Shown here piece by piece: positions 40,887 to 50,750 of a stretch of 64,000 bases of DNA; within the stretch, counting starts at the first letter, position 1, and the number at the start of each line of letters is the position of its first letter. The position numbers and the translations under genes were made by a program. The stretch covers positions 4,278,001 to 4,342,000 of the forward strand of contig JAAFYY010000001.1 in the NCBI GenBank assembly GCA_014284505.1. Direction: 5' to 3'. Origin of the DNA: Streptacidiphilus sp. 4-A2 (GTDB taxonomy: Bacteria > Actinomycetota > Actinomycetes > Streptomycetales > Streptomycetaceae). Below the pieces are notes generated by a model. It searched no databases. It worked only from the letters and a program-made list of their open reading frames with translations, and was not told the origin of the DNA.

Positions 40887-41933
40887 TCACTGCGGTGACC
40901 AGTGGGGCTGATGGTCGGGATCGTGAACTTCGCCGACCAGTTCCTCCAGCACATCCTCCAGCGTGACCAGCCCCAGGGCCATCCCGTCGCGGTCCACCAC
41001 CGCGGCCAGGTGCGAGGCGGCCCGGCGCATGGCGCCCAGGGCGTCGTCCAGCGGGGTGAGTTCGGGCAGCGCGATGATCCGCCGCCACAGCCGCCGGGGC
41101 ACCGGCGCCTCCCGGTCGTCCGCCTCCAGTACGTCCTTGACGTGCAGATAGCCGAGGAATCCGGCGTCCGGGCCGACCAGCGGGAAGCGGGAGAAGCCGG
41201 TGCGCACCGCCAGCTGCTCGACCTGCCGGGGCGTCGCCGTGGCGTCCACAGTGACCAGCTGCCCGGGCGGCAGCAGCACCTCCCGCACCGGCCGCACGCC
41301 CAGCTCCAGCGCGTCCTCCAGCCGCTCCTGCACCAGCCCGCCGAGCAGCCCGGCCTCCCGGGAGTCGAGCAGCAGGTGCGCCAGCTGGGAGCTGGTGTAG
41401 ACGGACTCCACCTCGTCCTTGGACTCCACCCCGACCAGCCGCAGCAGCAGGTCGGCGCAGGCGTTGAGAAAGGCGATGACCGGCCGCAGCGGGCGGGCCA
41501 GGGCCGCCAGCACCGGGCCCAGCAGCAGTGCGGTGCGGTCCGGGGAGGCCAGCGCGGCGTTCTTGGGCACCATCTCACCGAGCACCATGTGCAGCGCCAC
41601 CACCAGCGCCAGCGCGACCACGAAGCTGACCGGATGGGTCAGCCCGTCGGGCACGCCCAGCGCGTGGAACGGTCCCTCCAGCAGCCCGGCGACCACCGGT
41701 TCGGCCAGCGCGCCGATCAGCAGCGAGCAGATGGTGATGCCCAGCTGCGCCGCCGCCATCATCGCCGAGACATGCTCCAGCGCGTACAGCACGGTGGCGG
41801 CGCGGCGGTCGCCGGCCTCGGCCAGCGGTTCGACCTGGCTGCGGCGCACCGAGACCAGGGCGAACTCGGCGCCCACGAAGAAGGCGTTGCCGAGGAGCAG
41901 CAGCAGCGAGAACCCGATCTTCAGCGCGGTCAC
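40887..41933 (-). CDS. CNNM/CorC-family membrane protein (DUF21 plus CBS), second gene
   Basis: This is an intact 348-residue protein starting at GTG 41933. The N-terminal DUF21 domain has several membrane helices (IGFSLLLLLGNAFFVGAEFA, QLGITICSLLIGALAEPVV, LALVVALHMVLGEMVPKNAA). A CBS pair follows (VREVLLPPGQLVTVDATATP; GMALGLVTLEDVLEELVGE). The MVLGEMVPKN motif is the family hallmark. CNNM proteins act in magnesium or cobalt homeostasis, often annotated as hemolysin-like. The CorC_HlyC tail is very short here. It overlaps the upstream paralogue by 4 bases (GTGA), so they form an operon and may be partners. Confidence 0.9.
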   Translation of the reverse strand: MTALKIGFSLLLLLGNAFFVGAEFALVSVRRSQVEPLAEAGDRRAATVLYALEHVSAMMAAAQLGITICSLLIGALAEPVVAGLLEGPFHALGVPDGLTHPVSFVVALALVVALHMVLGEMVPKNAALASPDRTALLLGPVLAALARPLRPVIAFLNACADLLLRLVGVESKDEVESVYTSSQLAHLLLDSREAGLLGGLVQERLEDALELGVRPVREVLLPPGQLVTVDATATPRQVEQLAVRTGFSRFPLVGPDAGFLGYLHVKDVLEADDREAPVPRRLWRRIIALPELTPLDDALGAMRRAASHLAAVVDRDGMALGLVTLEDVLEELVGEVHDPDHQPHWSPQ

Positions 41934-43270
41934 CGGCGGCGGCCCTCCCTGACCGGCTCCGCGCCCGGCTCCCCGGTCCGCACCAGCAGCACCCGCTCGG
42001 TGCGGTGCCGTTCCACCGCGAGCACGGTCAGCCGCCACCCGGGCAGCTCGCAGTACTCCCCGGCCTCGGGCAGCCGTCCGAGCAGGTCGGGACCAGTCCG
42101 GCCACGGTCTCATAGGGGCCCTGCGGCGGGTGCAGGCCGATCGACGCGAGCTGGTCGACCCGGCACCGGCCCTCGGCCTCCCAGGCGTCCCGGCCGTCGA
42201 CCTGGCCGGCCGGGCGCAGCTCGGCGCGCTCGTCGGGGTCGTGCTCGTCCAGGACTTCGCCGACCATCTCCTCGATGATGTCCTCCAGGGTGGCCACCCC
42301 GGCGGTGCCGCCGTACTCGTCCACCACCACGGCCATCGGCTGGCTGTGCCGCAGCAGTTCCAGCAGCCGCTCGGCCGGGAGGGTCTCCGGGACCAGCAGC
42401 GGCGGCGCGGCCAGGGCGTCCACGAGCACGGTGTGCCGCTGCGCCTCGGGCACGGCCAGCGCGTCCTTGAGCGTGATCACGCCGATGACCTCGTCGATCC
42501 CCTCCCGGTAGACCGGGAACCGGGACAGGCCGGTGGCCCGGGTCAGGTTGAGCACGTCGACGGCGGTGGCGGAGGCGTGCAGCGCGGAGACGTCCACCCG
42601 GGGGTCATCACGCTCTCGGCGGTCAGCTCGCCGAGGCCCAGCGCGCGCACGAACAGGTCGGCGGTGTCCGGCTCCAGCGCTCCCTCGCTGGCGGAGTGCC
42701 GGGCGAGCGCGATCAGTTCCTCGGCGCTGCGGGCGGAGGCCAGTTCCTCCGCGGGCTCCATCCCAGCGCCCGGACCACGCGGTTGGCGGCCCCGTTGAGC
42801 AGCGCGATCAGCGGGCGGCAGACGGTGGAGAACAGCCGCTGCGGTCCGGCCACCGCGCGGGCGACCTGGACCGGCCGGGAGATCGCCCAGTTCTTGGGCA
42901 CCAGCTCGCCGATGACCATCTGCAGGACGGTGGCGATCAGCAGGCCGACCACCGCCGCCACCGGGCGCACCACGCCCGGGGGCAGGCCCAGGCCGGTGAG
43001 CGGCGGGCCGAGCAGCTTGGCCATGGCCGGGTTGGCCAGCATGCCGACCAGCAGCGAGGTGATGGTGATCCCGAGCTGGGCGCCGGACAGCTCGAAGGAG
43101 AGGGCGCGCAGTGAGGCGAGCACGCCCTCGGCCCGCCGGTCACCGGCGGCCGCCGCCCGTTCGACCGCTCCCCGGTCAACGGTGACCAGGGAGAACTCGG
43201 CGGCGACAAACAGCCCGTTGGCGAGGATCAGCAGCAGGGCCAGGCCGAGCAGCAACCAGGCGGTGGTCAC
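41930..43270 (-). CDS. CNNM/CorC-family membrane protein (DUF21, CBS, CorC_HlyC), first gene (frameshifted)
   Basis: This is a protein of about 446 residues starting MTTAWLLLGLALLLILANGL at 43270. DUF21 carries ALSFELSGAQLGITITSLLV and MVIGELVPKNWAIS. CBS domains (VLNLTRATGLSRFPVYREGI, GVITLKDALAVPEAQ; VVDEYGGTAGVATLEDIIEE) lead into a C-terminal CorC_HlyC domain (WEAEGRCRVDQLASIGLHPP). Frame changes near 42760, 42600 and 42090 are each repaired by a single base. It is the full-length member of the pair and is followed directly by the shorter paralogue. Confidence 0.85.
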
Positions 43271-43460
43271 AGAGGTCCCATCGAGAGAGTTCCTATTTTA
43301 TGCGCAAATAGGACAATTCTTGGAGTTAAGAATGTCTTACCCGCAGACCCGCCGTCAAGCTCATCACATCGTTATTCCCCGCTCATTGACCCCCCGTCAG
43401 GAGAAAGCTACCTTCCCCTTTGTGGTTAATTAACTTTACTAACAAGGCAAAGGAGGCTCC
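43271..43460 (+). promoter_or_regulatory. AT-rich promoter region of the GH2 gene
   Basis: This is the most AT-rich core-type intergenic region of the window. It contains the perfect palindrome gttaattaac (43425-43434) followed by tttactaac, and a near-ideal ribosome binding site aaaggagg (43450-43457) 3 bases before ATG 43461. The palindrome is a candidate operator for a sugar-responsive repressor; which one is unknown. Confidence 0.4.
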
Positions 43461-46342
43461 ATGTTCCTCCGAAAGAAGTACCTCCGGCTGGCCGTCCCGC
43501 TCCTGGCGGCGTCCGCGCTGATCGCCGGCGCCGACAGCTACGGCGCGACGGTGCGGCCGGGCACCACCGGGTCGGGCGCCCCCGCGACGGGCCTCGCGGC
43601 GGCAGTCGGGGGTCCCGGGCCCCGCAGTCGACCTCGGCCGCGACCGTGCTCGGCTCCGGTGGCTGGTCCGTGCTCAGCAGCGCGACCGCCACGGGCGGCG
43701 CGGCCATCTCCACCCCGGCTTCTCCACCAGCGGCTGGCTGCCGGTCAGCAACGACGACGGCGGCGCTCCCGGCACCGAGATCGAGGCACTGCTCCAGAAC
43801 GGCGCCTGCCCCGATGTGTACTACTCGACCAACCTGAAGACCTGCTTCGGCTACATGAGCAGGATCGGGGCGGACACCGTCCCGGAGTTCGACGTGCCGT
43901 GGTGGTACCGGACCGACTTCACCGCCGATCTGACGACGGGTCAGACCGCGAGCCTGGTAGTCAACGGCGTGGTCGGGCAGGCCGACGTCTGGGTCGACGG
44001 CACCGAGGTGGCAACCCAGGCCACGGTCGAGGGCGCCTACACCCGCTACACCTTCGATGTCACCGGACTGCTGCGGAAGGGCGGCAACAGCCTGGCGCTG
44101 GAGGTCCATCCGAACAACCCGGCCACCATGCTCACCCTGGACGACGTGGACTGGAACCAGATCCCGCCGGACAACAACACCGGCCTCCAGTTCCCGGTGC
44201 AGCTGCTGGTCTCCGACGGCCTGAGCGACGCCGACTCGCATGTGGTGCAGGCGGACAGCGCAGACCTGCGCACCTCGGCGCTGACCGTGCGGACCAATGT
44301 CACCAACAGCACCTCCGCCGCGCAGACCGGGACGGTCAGCGCGACCGTGACCGCACCGGCCGGCGGCGCGGCCCCGGTCACCGTCTCGCAGTCGGTGACC
44401 GTGCCCGCGAACACCACCCGGACCGTGTCCTTCACCCGGCCGCCTACCCGGCACTGACCATCACCGACCCGCAGGTGTGGTGGCCGTACCAGCTGGGCGC
44501 CCAGCCGCTCTACACGCTGACCACCTCGGTCACCCAGGGCGGCGCCGTCTCCACCACGACCAGTGGCACCTTCGGCATCCGCACCGTCAGCTCCGCCCTG
44601 GTCGGCGCGGGCCCGGTGGACAAGCTCGGGGTGCGCCAGTACCGCATCAACGGCGTCCCGTTCACGGTGCGCGGCGGCGGCTTCACCGAGGACCTGTTCC
44701 TGCACTACTCGGCGGCGGACATCGCCAGGCAGATCGCCCTGCTGAAGAACCTCGGCATCAATATGATCCGGCTGGAGGGCCACGAGTTCCCGGACAACTT
44801 CTACGAGCAGATGGACCAGGCCGGGATCATGATCGACTCCGGCTACCAGTGCTGTGACGCCTGGGGCAACAACCTCAGCGGCAATCTGCTGACGGTGGCC
44901 ACGAACTCGGCGCTCACCATCGGCGAGAACCAGGTGGACCACCCGAGCGTGGTCACCTTCAGCTGGAGCGACAACGCGCCCGGCAGCGCCGACGAGTCCG
45001 ACACCCTGGCCTCGTTCAAGGCCGCCGACTTCGACGTGCCGGTGGTCTCCTCCGCCGAGGAGAACAGCAGCCCGGTCCTGGGGGACTCCGGCGAGAAGGA
45101 GGGGCCCTACGACTGGGTCCCGCCGGACTACTGGTACGACACCACGCACACCCAGCCCGACGACAACCAGACCAACGCGGGCGGCTCCTGGGGCTTCGAC
45201 AGCGAGGAGAGCGCCGGGGACACCATCCCGACCCTCGACTCCGTCGACCGCTTCCTCTCCCCCGCCGAGCAGTCCGAGCTGTGGCAGTCCGACACCTACA
45301 ACCAGTACCACCTCAACTACGAGGCCGGGCACGGCCAGTACCAGTTCGGCACGCTCTACAACTTCCGACGGGCGCTGGACGCCCGCTACGGCACCCCGGG
45401 CAGCCTGGACAGCTATGTCGAGGAGGCACAGGTCGCCGACTACGAGAACACCCGGGCCCAGTTCGAGGCGTTCATCGACCACTCCACCAACACCGCCACG
45501 CCCGCCACCGGCACCATGTACTGGCAGGTCAACAAGGGCTGGCCGACACTGCTCTGGGACCTCTACAACGAGGACGGCGACCAGGCCGGCAGCTACTACG
45601 GCGCCAAGAAGGGCAATGAGACGCTGCACGCGCTCTACACCCAGGACAACGGCACGGTCACCCTGGACAACCTCGGCGGGACCACCCAGAGCGGGCTCTC
45701 CGTCGAGTCCAGGGTCTACAGCGCGGCCGGGGCGGTGCTGGACGACCGGACCGCGAGCGGCATCAGCCTCGGCTCCCAGCAGGTGCGCAACTCGGTGCTG
45801 ACACCGAAGGTTCCGGCCGTCACCGGCTCCAGGTCCGCCGCGAAGGTCTACTTCGTCGAACTGACGCTACGTCAGAACGGTGTGATGGTGGACCGCAACG
45901 TGTACTGGCAGTCCACCTACCCGGATGTCGTCAACTGGGGCTCCACCAACGGCAACGACAACGCCACCATGACCCAGTACGCCGACCTCCAGGGGCTGGG
46001 CTCGCTCCCGGCCGGGGCGGTCGGGGCCACCGCGAGCTCGCAGAGCCGGCCCGGTCCGGACGGCGCGGACACCGTCACCACGGTCACCCTCACCGACACC
46101 TCCGGCTCCGCCGTGGACTTCTTCCTGCGCACCGACCTGCGCCGGGGCTCGGCCTCGGGGACCCCGCAGGCCGGGGACAACGAAGTGCCGTCGGCGCTGT
46201 GGAGCGACACGACATCACCCTGTTCCCGGGTGAGTCGCAGACCCTCAGCGTCAGCTACAAGGCCTCGGACCTGGACGGCGCCACCCCGGTGGTCAGCCTG
46301 TCCGGCTACAACCTGGGCACCTCCGACCTCGCCGCCGGCTGA
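43461..46342 (+). CDS. Secreted GH2 exo-beta-D-glucosaminidase-like enzyme (frameshifted)
   Basis: This is a secreted enzyme of about 960 residues. The signal peptide is MFLRKKYLRLAVPLLAASAL. The GH2 sugar-binding domain contains DVPWWYRTDFTADLT and GQADVWVDGTEVATQAT. The immunoglobulin-like domain is followed by the TIM barrel (RVRGG-like TVRGGGFTEDLFLHYSAADI, NLGINMIRLEGHEFPDNFYE, SWSDNAPGS). The WGFDSEESAGDTIPTLDSVD stretch aligns with the catalytic region of CsxA-type chitosan exo-glucosaminidases; SWSD may hold the acid and SEE the nucleophile (from memory). Frame changes near 43615, 43720, 44440 and 46210 are single-base. The final part ends SGYNLGTSDLAAG. It likely releases glucosamine from chitosan oligomers outside the cell. 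Confidence 0.8.
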
Positions 46343-46352
46343 ACCACCAGCG

Positions 46353-46391
46353 CCCCGGCGGCCGCTGACGGGCTGTCAGCGGCCGCCGGGG
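46353..46391. terminator. Strong bidirectional terminator
   Basis: ccccggcggccgctgac (46353-46369) pairs perfectly with gtcagcggccgccgggg (46375-46391) around gggct. It separates the GH2 gene from the convergent PH-domain gene. Confidence 0.8.
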
Positions 46392-46394
46392 GCG

Positions 46395-46862
46395 TCAGTG
46401 CCGGGCGGTGCCGTAGGCGTCCACGCAGGCCCGCAGCTCGCGGGCGGCGCGGATGGCCTGCCGCCGCCCGGAGCCCGGCTGGATCGCCACCACCGCCAGC
46501 GTCCCGCCGTCGGCGAGGTCCAGCAGCACCCACGGGTCGCCCTGGCGCAGGTTCACGCCCAGGATCTCCGGCCACTCCACCCGGCGGCTGCGGACGAAGT
46601 TCACCACGGTCACCCCGTGCCGGTCCGCGCGCGCGACCGGTCGCGCCAGCAGCACCAGCACCGACGCGCACAGCAGCCCGCAGACCCCGATCCCGATCCG
46701 GTCGTGCAACTGCCAGTCGCCCGGCCCGAGAGCTGCCATCCCGCTGAAGAACACCAGGCTGAGCAGCGCGAACCCGAGGAACACCAGCCGTGTCAGCACC
46801 GGCTGCCAGACCCTCGGCAGTGCGGGCGGCCCGATCACGGTCCGACTGGACTCGACGCTCAT
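46395..46862 (-). CDS. PH-domain membrane protein
   Basis: This is an intact 155-residue protein. Two membrane helices (TRLVFLGFALLSLVFFSGMA; IGIGVCGLLCASVLVLLA) are followed by a bacterial PH-like domain: HGVTVVNFVRSRRVEWPEIL and GDPWVLLDLADGGTLAVVAI. The R.RRVEW.EI motif is characteristic of the small PH proteins found beside hisG in actinomycetes. It starts 13 bases after the hisG stop on the same strand and is the last gene of that operon. Its function is unknown. Confidence 0.8.
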   Translation of the reverse strand: MSVESSRTVIGPPALPRVWQPVLTRLVFLGFALLSLVFFSGMAALGPGDWQLHDRIGIGVCGLLCASVLVLLARPVARADRHGVTVVNFVRSRRVEWPEILGVNLRQGDPWVLLDLADGGTLAVVAIQPGSGRRQAIRAARELRACVDAYGTARH

Positions 46863-46874
46863 GAAGCCTCCTGA

Positions 46875-47723
46875 CTACAGGCGACAGGCGTGGATGTTGG
46901 TGACCAGGATGGCCCGCGCGCCGATGGCCCACAGGTCGTCCATGATCCGCTGCGCCTCCTTGCGGAGCACCATGGAGCGCACCGCGACCCAGCCCTCGCT
47001 GTGCAGCGGCGAGACCGTGGGCGACTCCAGGCCAGGGGTCAGCGCCACCGCCTCGGCGACGTGCTCCGCACGGATGTCGTAGTCCATCATCACGTACCGG
47101 CGGGCCACCAGGACACCCTGGAGACGCCGCAGGAACTGGTCGGCCCGCGGGTCCGCCTCGGCGCCGACCGGGCGGACCACCACCGCGTCGGACACCAGGA
47201 TCGGCTCGCCGAAGACCTCCATCCCGGCGTTGCGCAGGCTGGTGCCGGTCTCCACCACGTCCGCGATCACATCGGCGACGCCCAGCTGCACCGCGGTCTC
47301 CACCGCGCCGTCGAGCTTGACCACCGCGGCCGCGGTGACGCCGTGATCGACCAGGTGCTTGGCCACCAGCCCGGTGTAGGAGGTGGCGATCCGCCGCCCC
47401 TCCAGGTCCTTGACGCCGGAGGCGACGCCGGCCGGGGCGGCGAAGCGGAAGGTCGACCCGGCGAAGCCCAGCGCCAGCACCTCCTCCGCGTCCGCGCCGG
47501 AGTCCAGCAGCAGGTCACGGCCGGTGATCCCGATGTCCAGACGGCCCGAGCCGACATAGATCGCGATGTCGCGCGGCCGCAGGAAGAAGAACTCGACGTT
47601 GTTCTCCGGGTCGACCAGCACCAGCTCCTTGGAGTCCTTGCGCTGGCGGTAGCCGGCCTCATGGAGCATCGCGGACGCCGGCTCGGAGAGGGACCCCTTG
47701 TTGGGAACGGCGATGCGCAGCAT
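46875..47723 (-). CDS. hisG: ATP phosphoribosyltransferase, HisG
   Basis: It catalyses the first committed step of histidine synthesis (ATP plus PRPP). The 282-residue length and C-terminal regulatory domain mark the long, histidine-inhibited form. ATG 47723 begins MLRIAVPNKGSLSEPASAML. The PRPP site region is TGRDLLLDSGADAEEVLALG, with ADVIADVVETGTSLRNAGME typical of HisG. The C-terminal ACT-like domain (RYVMMDYDIRAEHVAEAVAL; HSEGWVAVRSMVLRKEAQRI) follows. It lies downstream of hisE, separated by 118 bases with a strong hairpin. It is intact. Confidence 0.97.
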   Translation of the reverse strand: MLRIAVPNKGSLSEPASAMLHEAGYRQRKDSKELVLVDPENNVEFFFLRPRDIAIYVGSGRLDIGITGRDLLLDSGADAEEVLALGFAGSTFRFAAPAGVASGVKDLEGRRIATSYTGLVAKHLVDHGVTAAAVVKLDGAVETAVQLGVADVIADVVETGTSLRNAGMEVFGEPILVSDAVVVRPVGAEADPRADQFLRRLQGVLVARRYVMMDYDIRAEHVAEAVALTPGLESPTVSPLHSEGWVAVRSMVLRKEAQRIMDDLWAIGARAILVTNIHACRL

Positions 47724-47784
47724 GAGTGTGATGCCTTTCGTGGATGGTTTCCGGTGGTTCCCGCATAGTTCTCGAACATGCCAA

Positions 47785-47818
47785 GAGCGGGGCACCGAAC
47801 GTGCTCGGTGCCCCGCTC
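47785..47818 (-). terminator. Hairpin between hisE and hisG
   Basis: gagcggggcaccga (47785-47798) pairs perfectly with tcggtgccccgctc (47805-47818) around a 6-base loop. It lies after the hisE stop and before hisG. It may terminate or attenuate transcription, or set mRNA end points, so hisG may have its own promoter just downstream. Confidence 0.65.
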
Positions 47819-47841
47819 CCGTGAAACGCAAAGGGCGGGGT

Positions 47842-48111
47842 CTACAGATGGGTGTAGACGTCCTCCAGGGTGAGGCCGCGGGCGACCATCATCACCTGAA
47901 CGTGGTACAGCAGCTGGGAGATCTCCTCCGCGGTCCGCTCGTCCGACTCGTACTCGGCGGCCATCCACACCTCGGCGGCCTCCTCGACCACCTTCTTGCC
48001 GATGGCGTGCACGCCCTGCCCGACCAGCTCGGCGGTACGCGAACCCGGGCCGCCCGTGGCGGCCTTCTGCTGGAGCTCGGCAAAGAGCTCCTCGAATGTC
48101 TTCTGAGCCAT
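47842..48111 (-). CDS. hisE: Phosphoribosyl-ATP pyrophosphatase, HisE
   Basis: This 89-residue all-helical MazG-like enzyme hydrolyses phosphoribosyl-ATP in the second histidine step. ATG 48111 gives MAQKTFEELFAELQQKAATG. The metal-binding acidic motif is GKKVVEEAAEVWMAAEYESD, and EEISQLLYHVQVMMVARGLT follows. An upstream in-frame GTG at 48183 would overlap a hairpin and is rejected. The gene sits between ribH and hisG on one strand, flanked by hairpins on both sides. Confidence 0.95.
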   Translation of the reverse strand: MAQKTFEELFAELQQKAATGGPGSRTAELVGQGVHAIGKKVVEEAAEVWMAAEYESDERTAEEISQLLYHVQVMMVARGLTLEDVYTHL

Positions 48112-48133
48112 GATGCTGCACACCCTACGCGTT

Positions 48134-48167
48134 CCGTTCCCAGGACGCACAGGCGTCCCAGGGAACG
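48134..48167 (-). terminator. Hairpin between ribH and hisE
   Basis: ccgttcccaggacgc pairs with gcgtcccagggaacgg (48134-48148 with 48152-48167) apart from one bulged base. Directly after ribH, it may end or reduce transcription from the rib operon into the his genes. Confidence 0.6.
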
Positions 48168-48179
48168 GACGGTCGCGGC

Positions 48180-48674
48180 TCACGCCGCGGCGGCACCCAC
48201 GGCCCGCACGCCGCGCAGCAGCGCCGCGGTGGCGAGCGCGGCGGTGGTCGCCTCGTAGCCCTTGTCCTCGCGCGAGCCCTCAAGACCGGCCCGGTCCAGG
48301 CCCTGCTGCTCGTCGTCACAGGTCAGCACGCCGAAGCCGACCGGGACACCGGTGCCGGCCGACACCTGGACCAGGCCCATGGTCGCCGCCTCGCACACAT
48401 AGTCGAAGTGGGGCGTGCCGCCTCTGATGACCACGCCCAGGGCGACCACCGCGTCGTAGCCGCGCTCGGCGAGGACCTTGGCGGCCACCGGCAGCTCGAA
48501 GCTGCCCGGCACCCGCAGCACCACCGATTCGGCGACGCCGTACTCCTCCAGCGCCCGCGCGGCGCCGGCCAGCAGCCCGCCCATGATCCGCTCGTGCCAC
48601 TGCGACGCGACCACCGCCACCCGCAGGTCCCGGCAGTCCTGCAACTCCAGCTGGGGTGCTCCCTCGCCGCTCAT
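48180..48674 (-). CDS. ribH: 6,7-dimethyl-8-ribityllumazine synthase, RibH
   Basis: This intact 164-residue enzyme condenses the ribityl-pyrimidinedione with dihydroxybutanone phosphate in riboflavin synthesis, usually as a large capsid-like oligomer. Motifs are VAVVASQWHERIMGGLLAGA, VPGSFELPVAAK and GVVIRGGTPHFDYVCEAA, with catalytic His 89. The C-terminus has FGVLTCDDEQQGLDRAGLEG. It follows ribBA by 93 bases in the FMN-regulated operon. Confidence 0.97.
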   Translation of the reverse strand: MSGEGAPQLELQDCRDLRVAVVASQWHERIMGGLLAGAARALEEYGVAESVVLRVPGSFELPVAAKVLAERGYDAVVALGVVIRGGTPHFDYVCEAATMGLVQVSAGTGVPVGFGVLTCDDEQQGLDRAGLEGSREDKGYEATTAALATAALLRGVRAVGAAAA

Positions 48675-48767
48675 GGGCGTCTCCTTCTGTCTTGTGCTTC
48701 CGCTGATGCTGTGGTGGTGCGTGTGATGGTGCCCGAGGTGCCGAGGTGCCGCCGTGGGCAGGGCGGG

Positions 48768-50081
48768 CTAGGCCAGCCAGGGCAGCTCGTGGCCCATCCG
48801 GTCGCGCTTGGTGCGCAGGTAGTGCAGGTTGTGCTCGCCCGCCGGGATCTGCACCGGCTCACGGCCGGTGACCTTCAGGCCGTGCTGCTCCAGTGCCTCG
48901 CCCTTGCCGGGGTTGTTGGTGAGCAGCCGCAGCGAGCGCACCCCCAGGTCCTCCAGCATCCGCGCGGCGGCGGCGTAGTCGCGCGCGTCCGCCGGGAGCC
49001 CCAGCTCCAGGTTGGCGTCCACGGTGTCATGCCCGGCTTCCTGCAACTGGTAGGCGCGCAGCTTGTGCACCAGGCCGATGCCGCGGCCCTCGTGGCCGCG
49101 CAGGTAGAGCACCACGCCCCGGCCCTCCGCCGCGATCCGCTCCAGCGAGGCCTCCAGCTGCGGACCGCAGTCGCAGCGCAGCGAGCCGAAGACGTCCCCG
49201 GTCAGGCACTCGGAGTGGACCCGCACCAGCACGTCCTCGCCCTGCGGCAGCCGGCCGTCCTCGCCCAGGCCGCCGGCCACCAGGGCCATGTGCTCGGTGC
49301 CGTCGGGCTCGCTGCGGTAGCCGAGCGCGGTGAAGGTGCCGTGGGCGGTGGGCAGCGAGGTGACGGCCGCGCGGGTGACGCCCTGTTCGGTACGCCGCCG
49401 GTAGGCGATCAGGTCCTCGATGGAGACGATCGCCAGCCCGTGCCGACGGGCGAAGGGCACCAGCTCCGGCAGCCGGGCCATGGTGCCGTCCGGGTTCGCG
49501 ATCTCGCAGATCGCCGCGACCGGGCGCAGCCCGGCCAGCCGGCACAGGTCCGGCCCGGCCTCGGTGTGCCCGTTGCGGGTGAACACCCCGCCTTCCCTGG
49601 CACGCAGCGGGAAGATGTGGCCCGGGCCGAAGTCGTCCGCGACGCTGTCCGGGTCGGCCAGCAGCCGCATGGTCAGCGCCCGGTCGGCCGCGGAGATCCC
49701 GGTGCTGATGCCCTGCTTGGCGTCCACCGAGACGGTGAAGGCGGTGCCGTGGCTCTCGGTGTTGCGTTCGACCATCTGCCCCAGCTGGAGCCGGTCCAGG
49801 TCGGCGCCGGTCATCGGCACGCAGACCAGGCCGCGGCACTCGTTCATGGCGAAGGCGACCAGCTCCGGGGTGGCCAGTTCGGCGGCGAAGACGATGTCGC
49901 CCTCGTTCTCCCGGTTCTCGTCGTCGACGACCACCACCGGGCGTCCGGCGGCGATCTCGGCGATGGCGACCTCGATGGGGTCCAGCGTCAGTTCCCCGTC
50001 CCAGGACGGCGAGGCGGGCCCGGCGGGCTCAGTGCGGGCCGGCTCGATGCGGGCTTCGGGCAGTTCGGCGACGGTGCTCAT
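48768..50081 (-). CDS. ribBA: Bifunctional DHBP synthase / GTP cyclohydrolase II, RibBA
   Basis: This is an intact 437-residue fusion supplying both riboflavin precursors. The N-terminal RibB half makes dihydroxybutanone phosphate and has DDENRENEGD (53-62), GLVCVPMTGADLDRLQL and RNGHTEAGPDLCRLAG. The C-terminal RibA half opens GTP and has the zinc ligands in CLTGDVFGSLRCDCG and the RGHEGRGIGL motif. A short extra N-terminus rich in Pro/Glu precedes the RibB domain. ATG 50081 overlaps the ribM stop (ATGA), so the two are coupled. Confidence 0.97.
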   Translation of the reverse strand: MSTVAELPEARIEPARTEPAGPASPSWDGELTLDPIEVAIAEIAAGRPVVVVDDENRENEGDIVFAAELATPELVAFAMNECRGLVCVPMTGADLDRLQLGQMVERNTESHGTAFTVSVDAKQGISTGISAADRALTMRLLADPDSVADDFGPGHIFPLRAREGGVFTRNGHTEAGPDLCRLAGLRPVAAICEIANPDGTMARLPELVPFARRHGLAIVSIEDLIAYRRRTEQGVTRAAVTSLPTAHGTFTALGYRSEPDGTEHMALVAGGLGEDGRLPQGEDVLVRVHSECLTGDVFGSLRCDCGPQLEASLERIAAEGRGVVLYLRGHEGRGIGLVHKLRAYQLQEAGHDTVDANLELGLPADARDYAAAARMLEDLGVRSLRLLTNNPGKGEALEQHGLKVTGREPVQIPAGEHNLHYLRTKRDRMGHELPWLA

Positions 50082-50743
50082 ACCGTGGCTCCTTTCGGGG
50101 CGGCGACACGCGGCCGCGGCGGCTGCGCGGTGCGGGTGCGCAGCCACCAGGAGCGCATTCCGGCAACCACCAGGACGAAGTAGACGATGTAGACCAGGCC
50201 GGAGAAGGCCAGTCCGCTGTTGAAGGCCAGCGGCACGCCGACCAGGTCCACGGCCAGCCAGGCGAACCAGAACTCGACCCAGCCACGGCCCTGGGCGACC
50301 ATCGCCGCCAGCGTCCCGACGAAGATGTAGGCGTCCGGCCAGGGCGCCCAGGAGAGGTTGTAGTGCTGGAACAGCAGGGCCGTACCCACGGTCCCGACGG
50401 CGGTCCCGGCGACCAGCCAGCCGCGTTCGGCCCAGGTCGCGAAGCGGACGGCGAGCTCGTCGCGGCCGGTGCCGGTGGTGCCCCGGCGCCACTGCTGCCA
50501 GCCCCAGAGCGAGACCACGACGACAATCAGCTGCTTGCCGATGCCACCGGTCAGGTGGGCCGACGCGTAGGCGGCGACCAGCACCAGGCCGGAGAGCAGC
50601 TGCACCGGCCAGGTGACCAGCGAGCGCCGCCAGCCGAGGGCCAGCGCGGCCAGGCCGAGCAGGTTCCCGATCATGTCGGACCACTTGATGTGCTCGCCGA
50701 ATATCACGAACGCCTGGCTGTTCAGGTCGTTGACGAAGCCCAT
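50078..50743 (-). CDS. ribM: PnuC-family riboflavin transporter, RibM
   Basis: This intact 221-residue membrane protein of the PnuC family has about seven hydrophobic segments. Examples are DMIGNLLGLAALALGWRRSL, WPVQLLSGLVLVAAYASAHL and WFAWLAVDLVGVPLAFNSGL. The GLVYIVYFVLVVAGMRSWW stretch resembles the conserved substrate region. Most PnuC proteins carry nicotinamide riboside. Members inside FMN-riboswitch operons of actinomycetes are riboflavin importers (RibM), which its place between ribE and ribBA supports. The signature residues were not checked against a profile. Confidence 0.85.
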   Translation of the reverse strand: MGFVNDLNSQAFVIFGEHIKWSDMIGNLLGLAALALGWRRSLVTWPVQLLSGLVLVAAYASAHLTGGIGKQLIVVVVSLWGWQQWRRGTTGTGRDELAVRFATWAERGWLVAGTAVGTVGTALLFQHYNLSWAPWPDAYIFVGTLAAMVAQGRGWVEFWFAWLAVDLVGVPLAFNSGLAFSGLVYIVYFVLVVAGMRSWWLRTRTAQPPRPRVAAPKGATV

Positions 50744-50750
50744 GGCCGGC

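Noticed and set aside
48112..48183. Earlier GTG/ATG start for hisE at 48183
   Set aside because: That extension runs through the ribH-hisE hairpin and has no similarity to HisE; the product starting at 48111 has the normal length.
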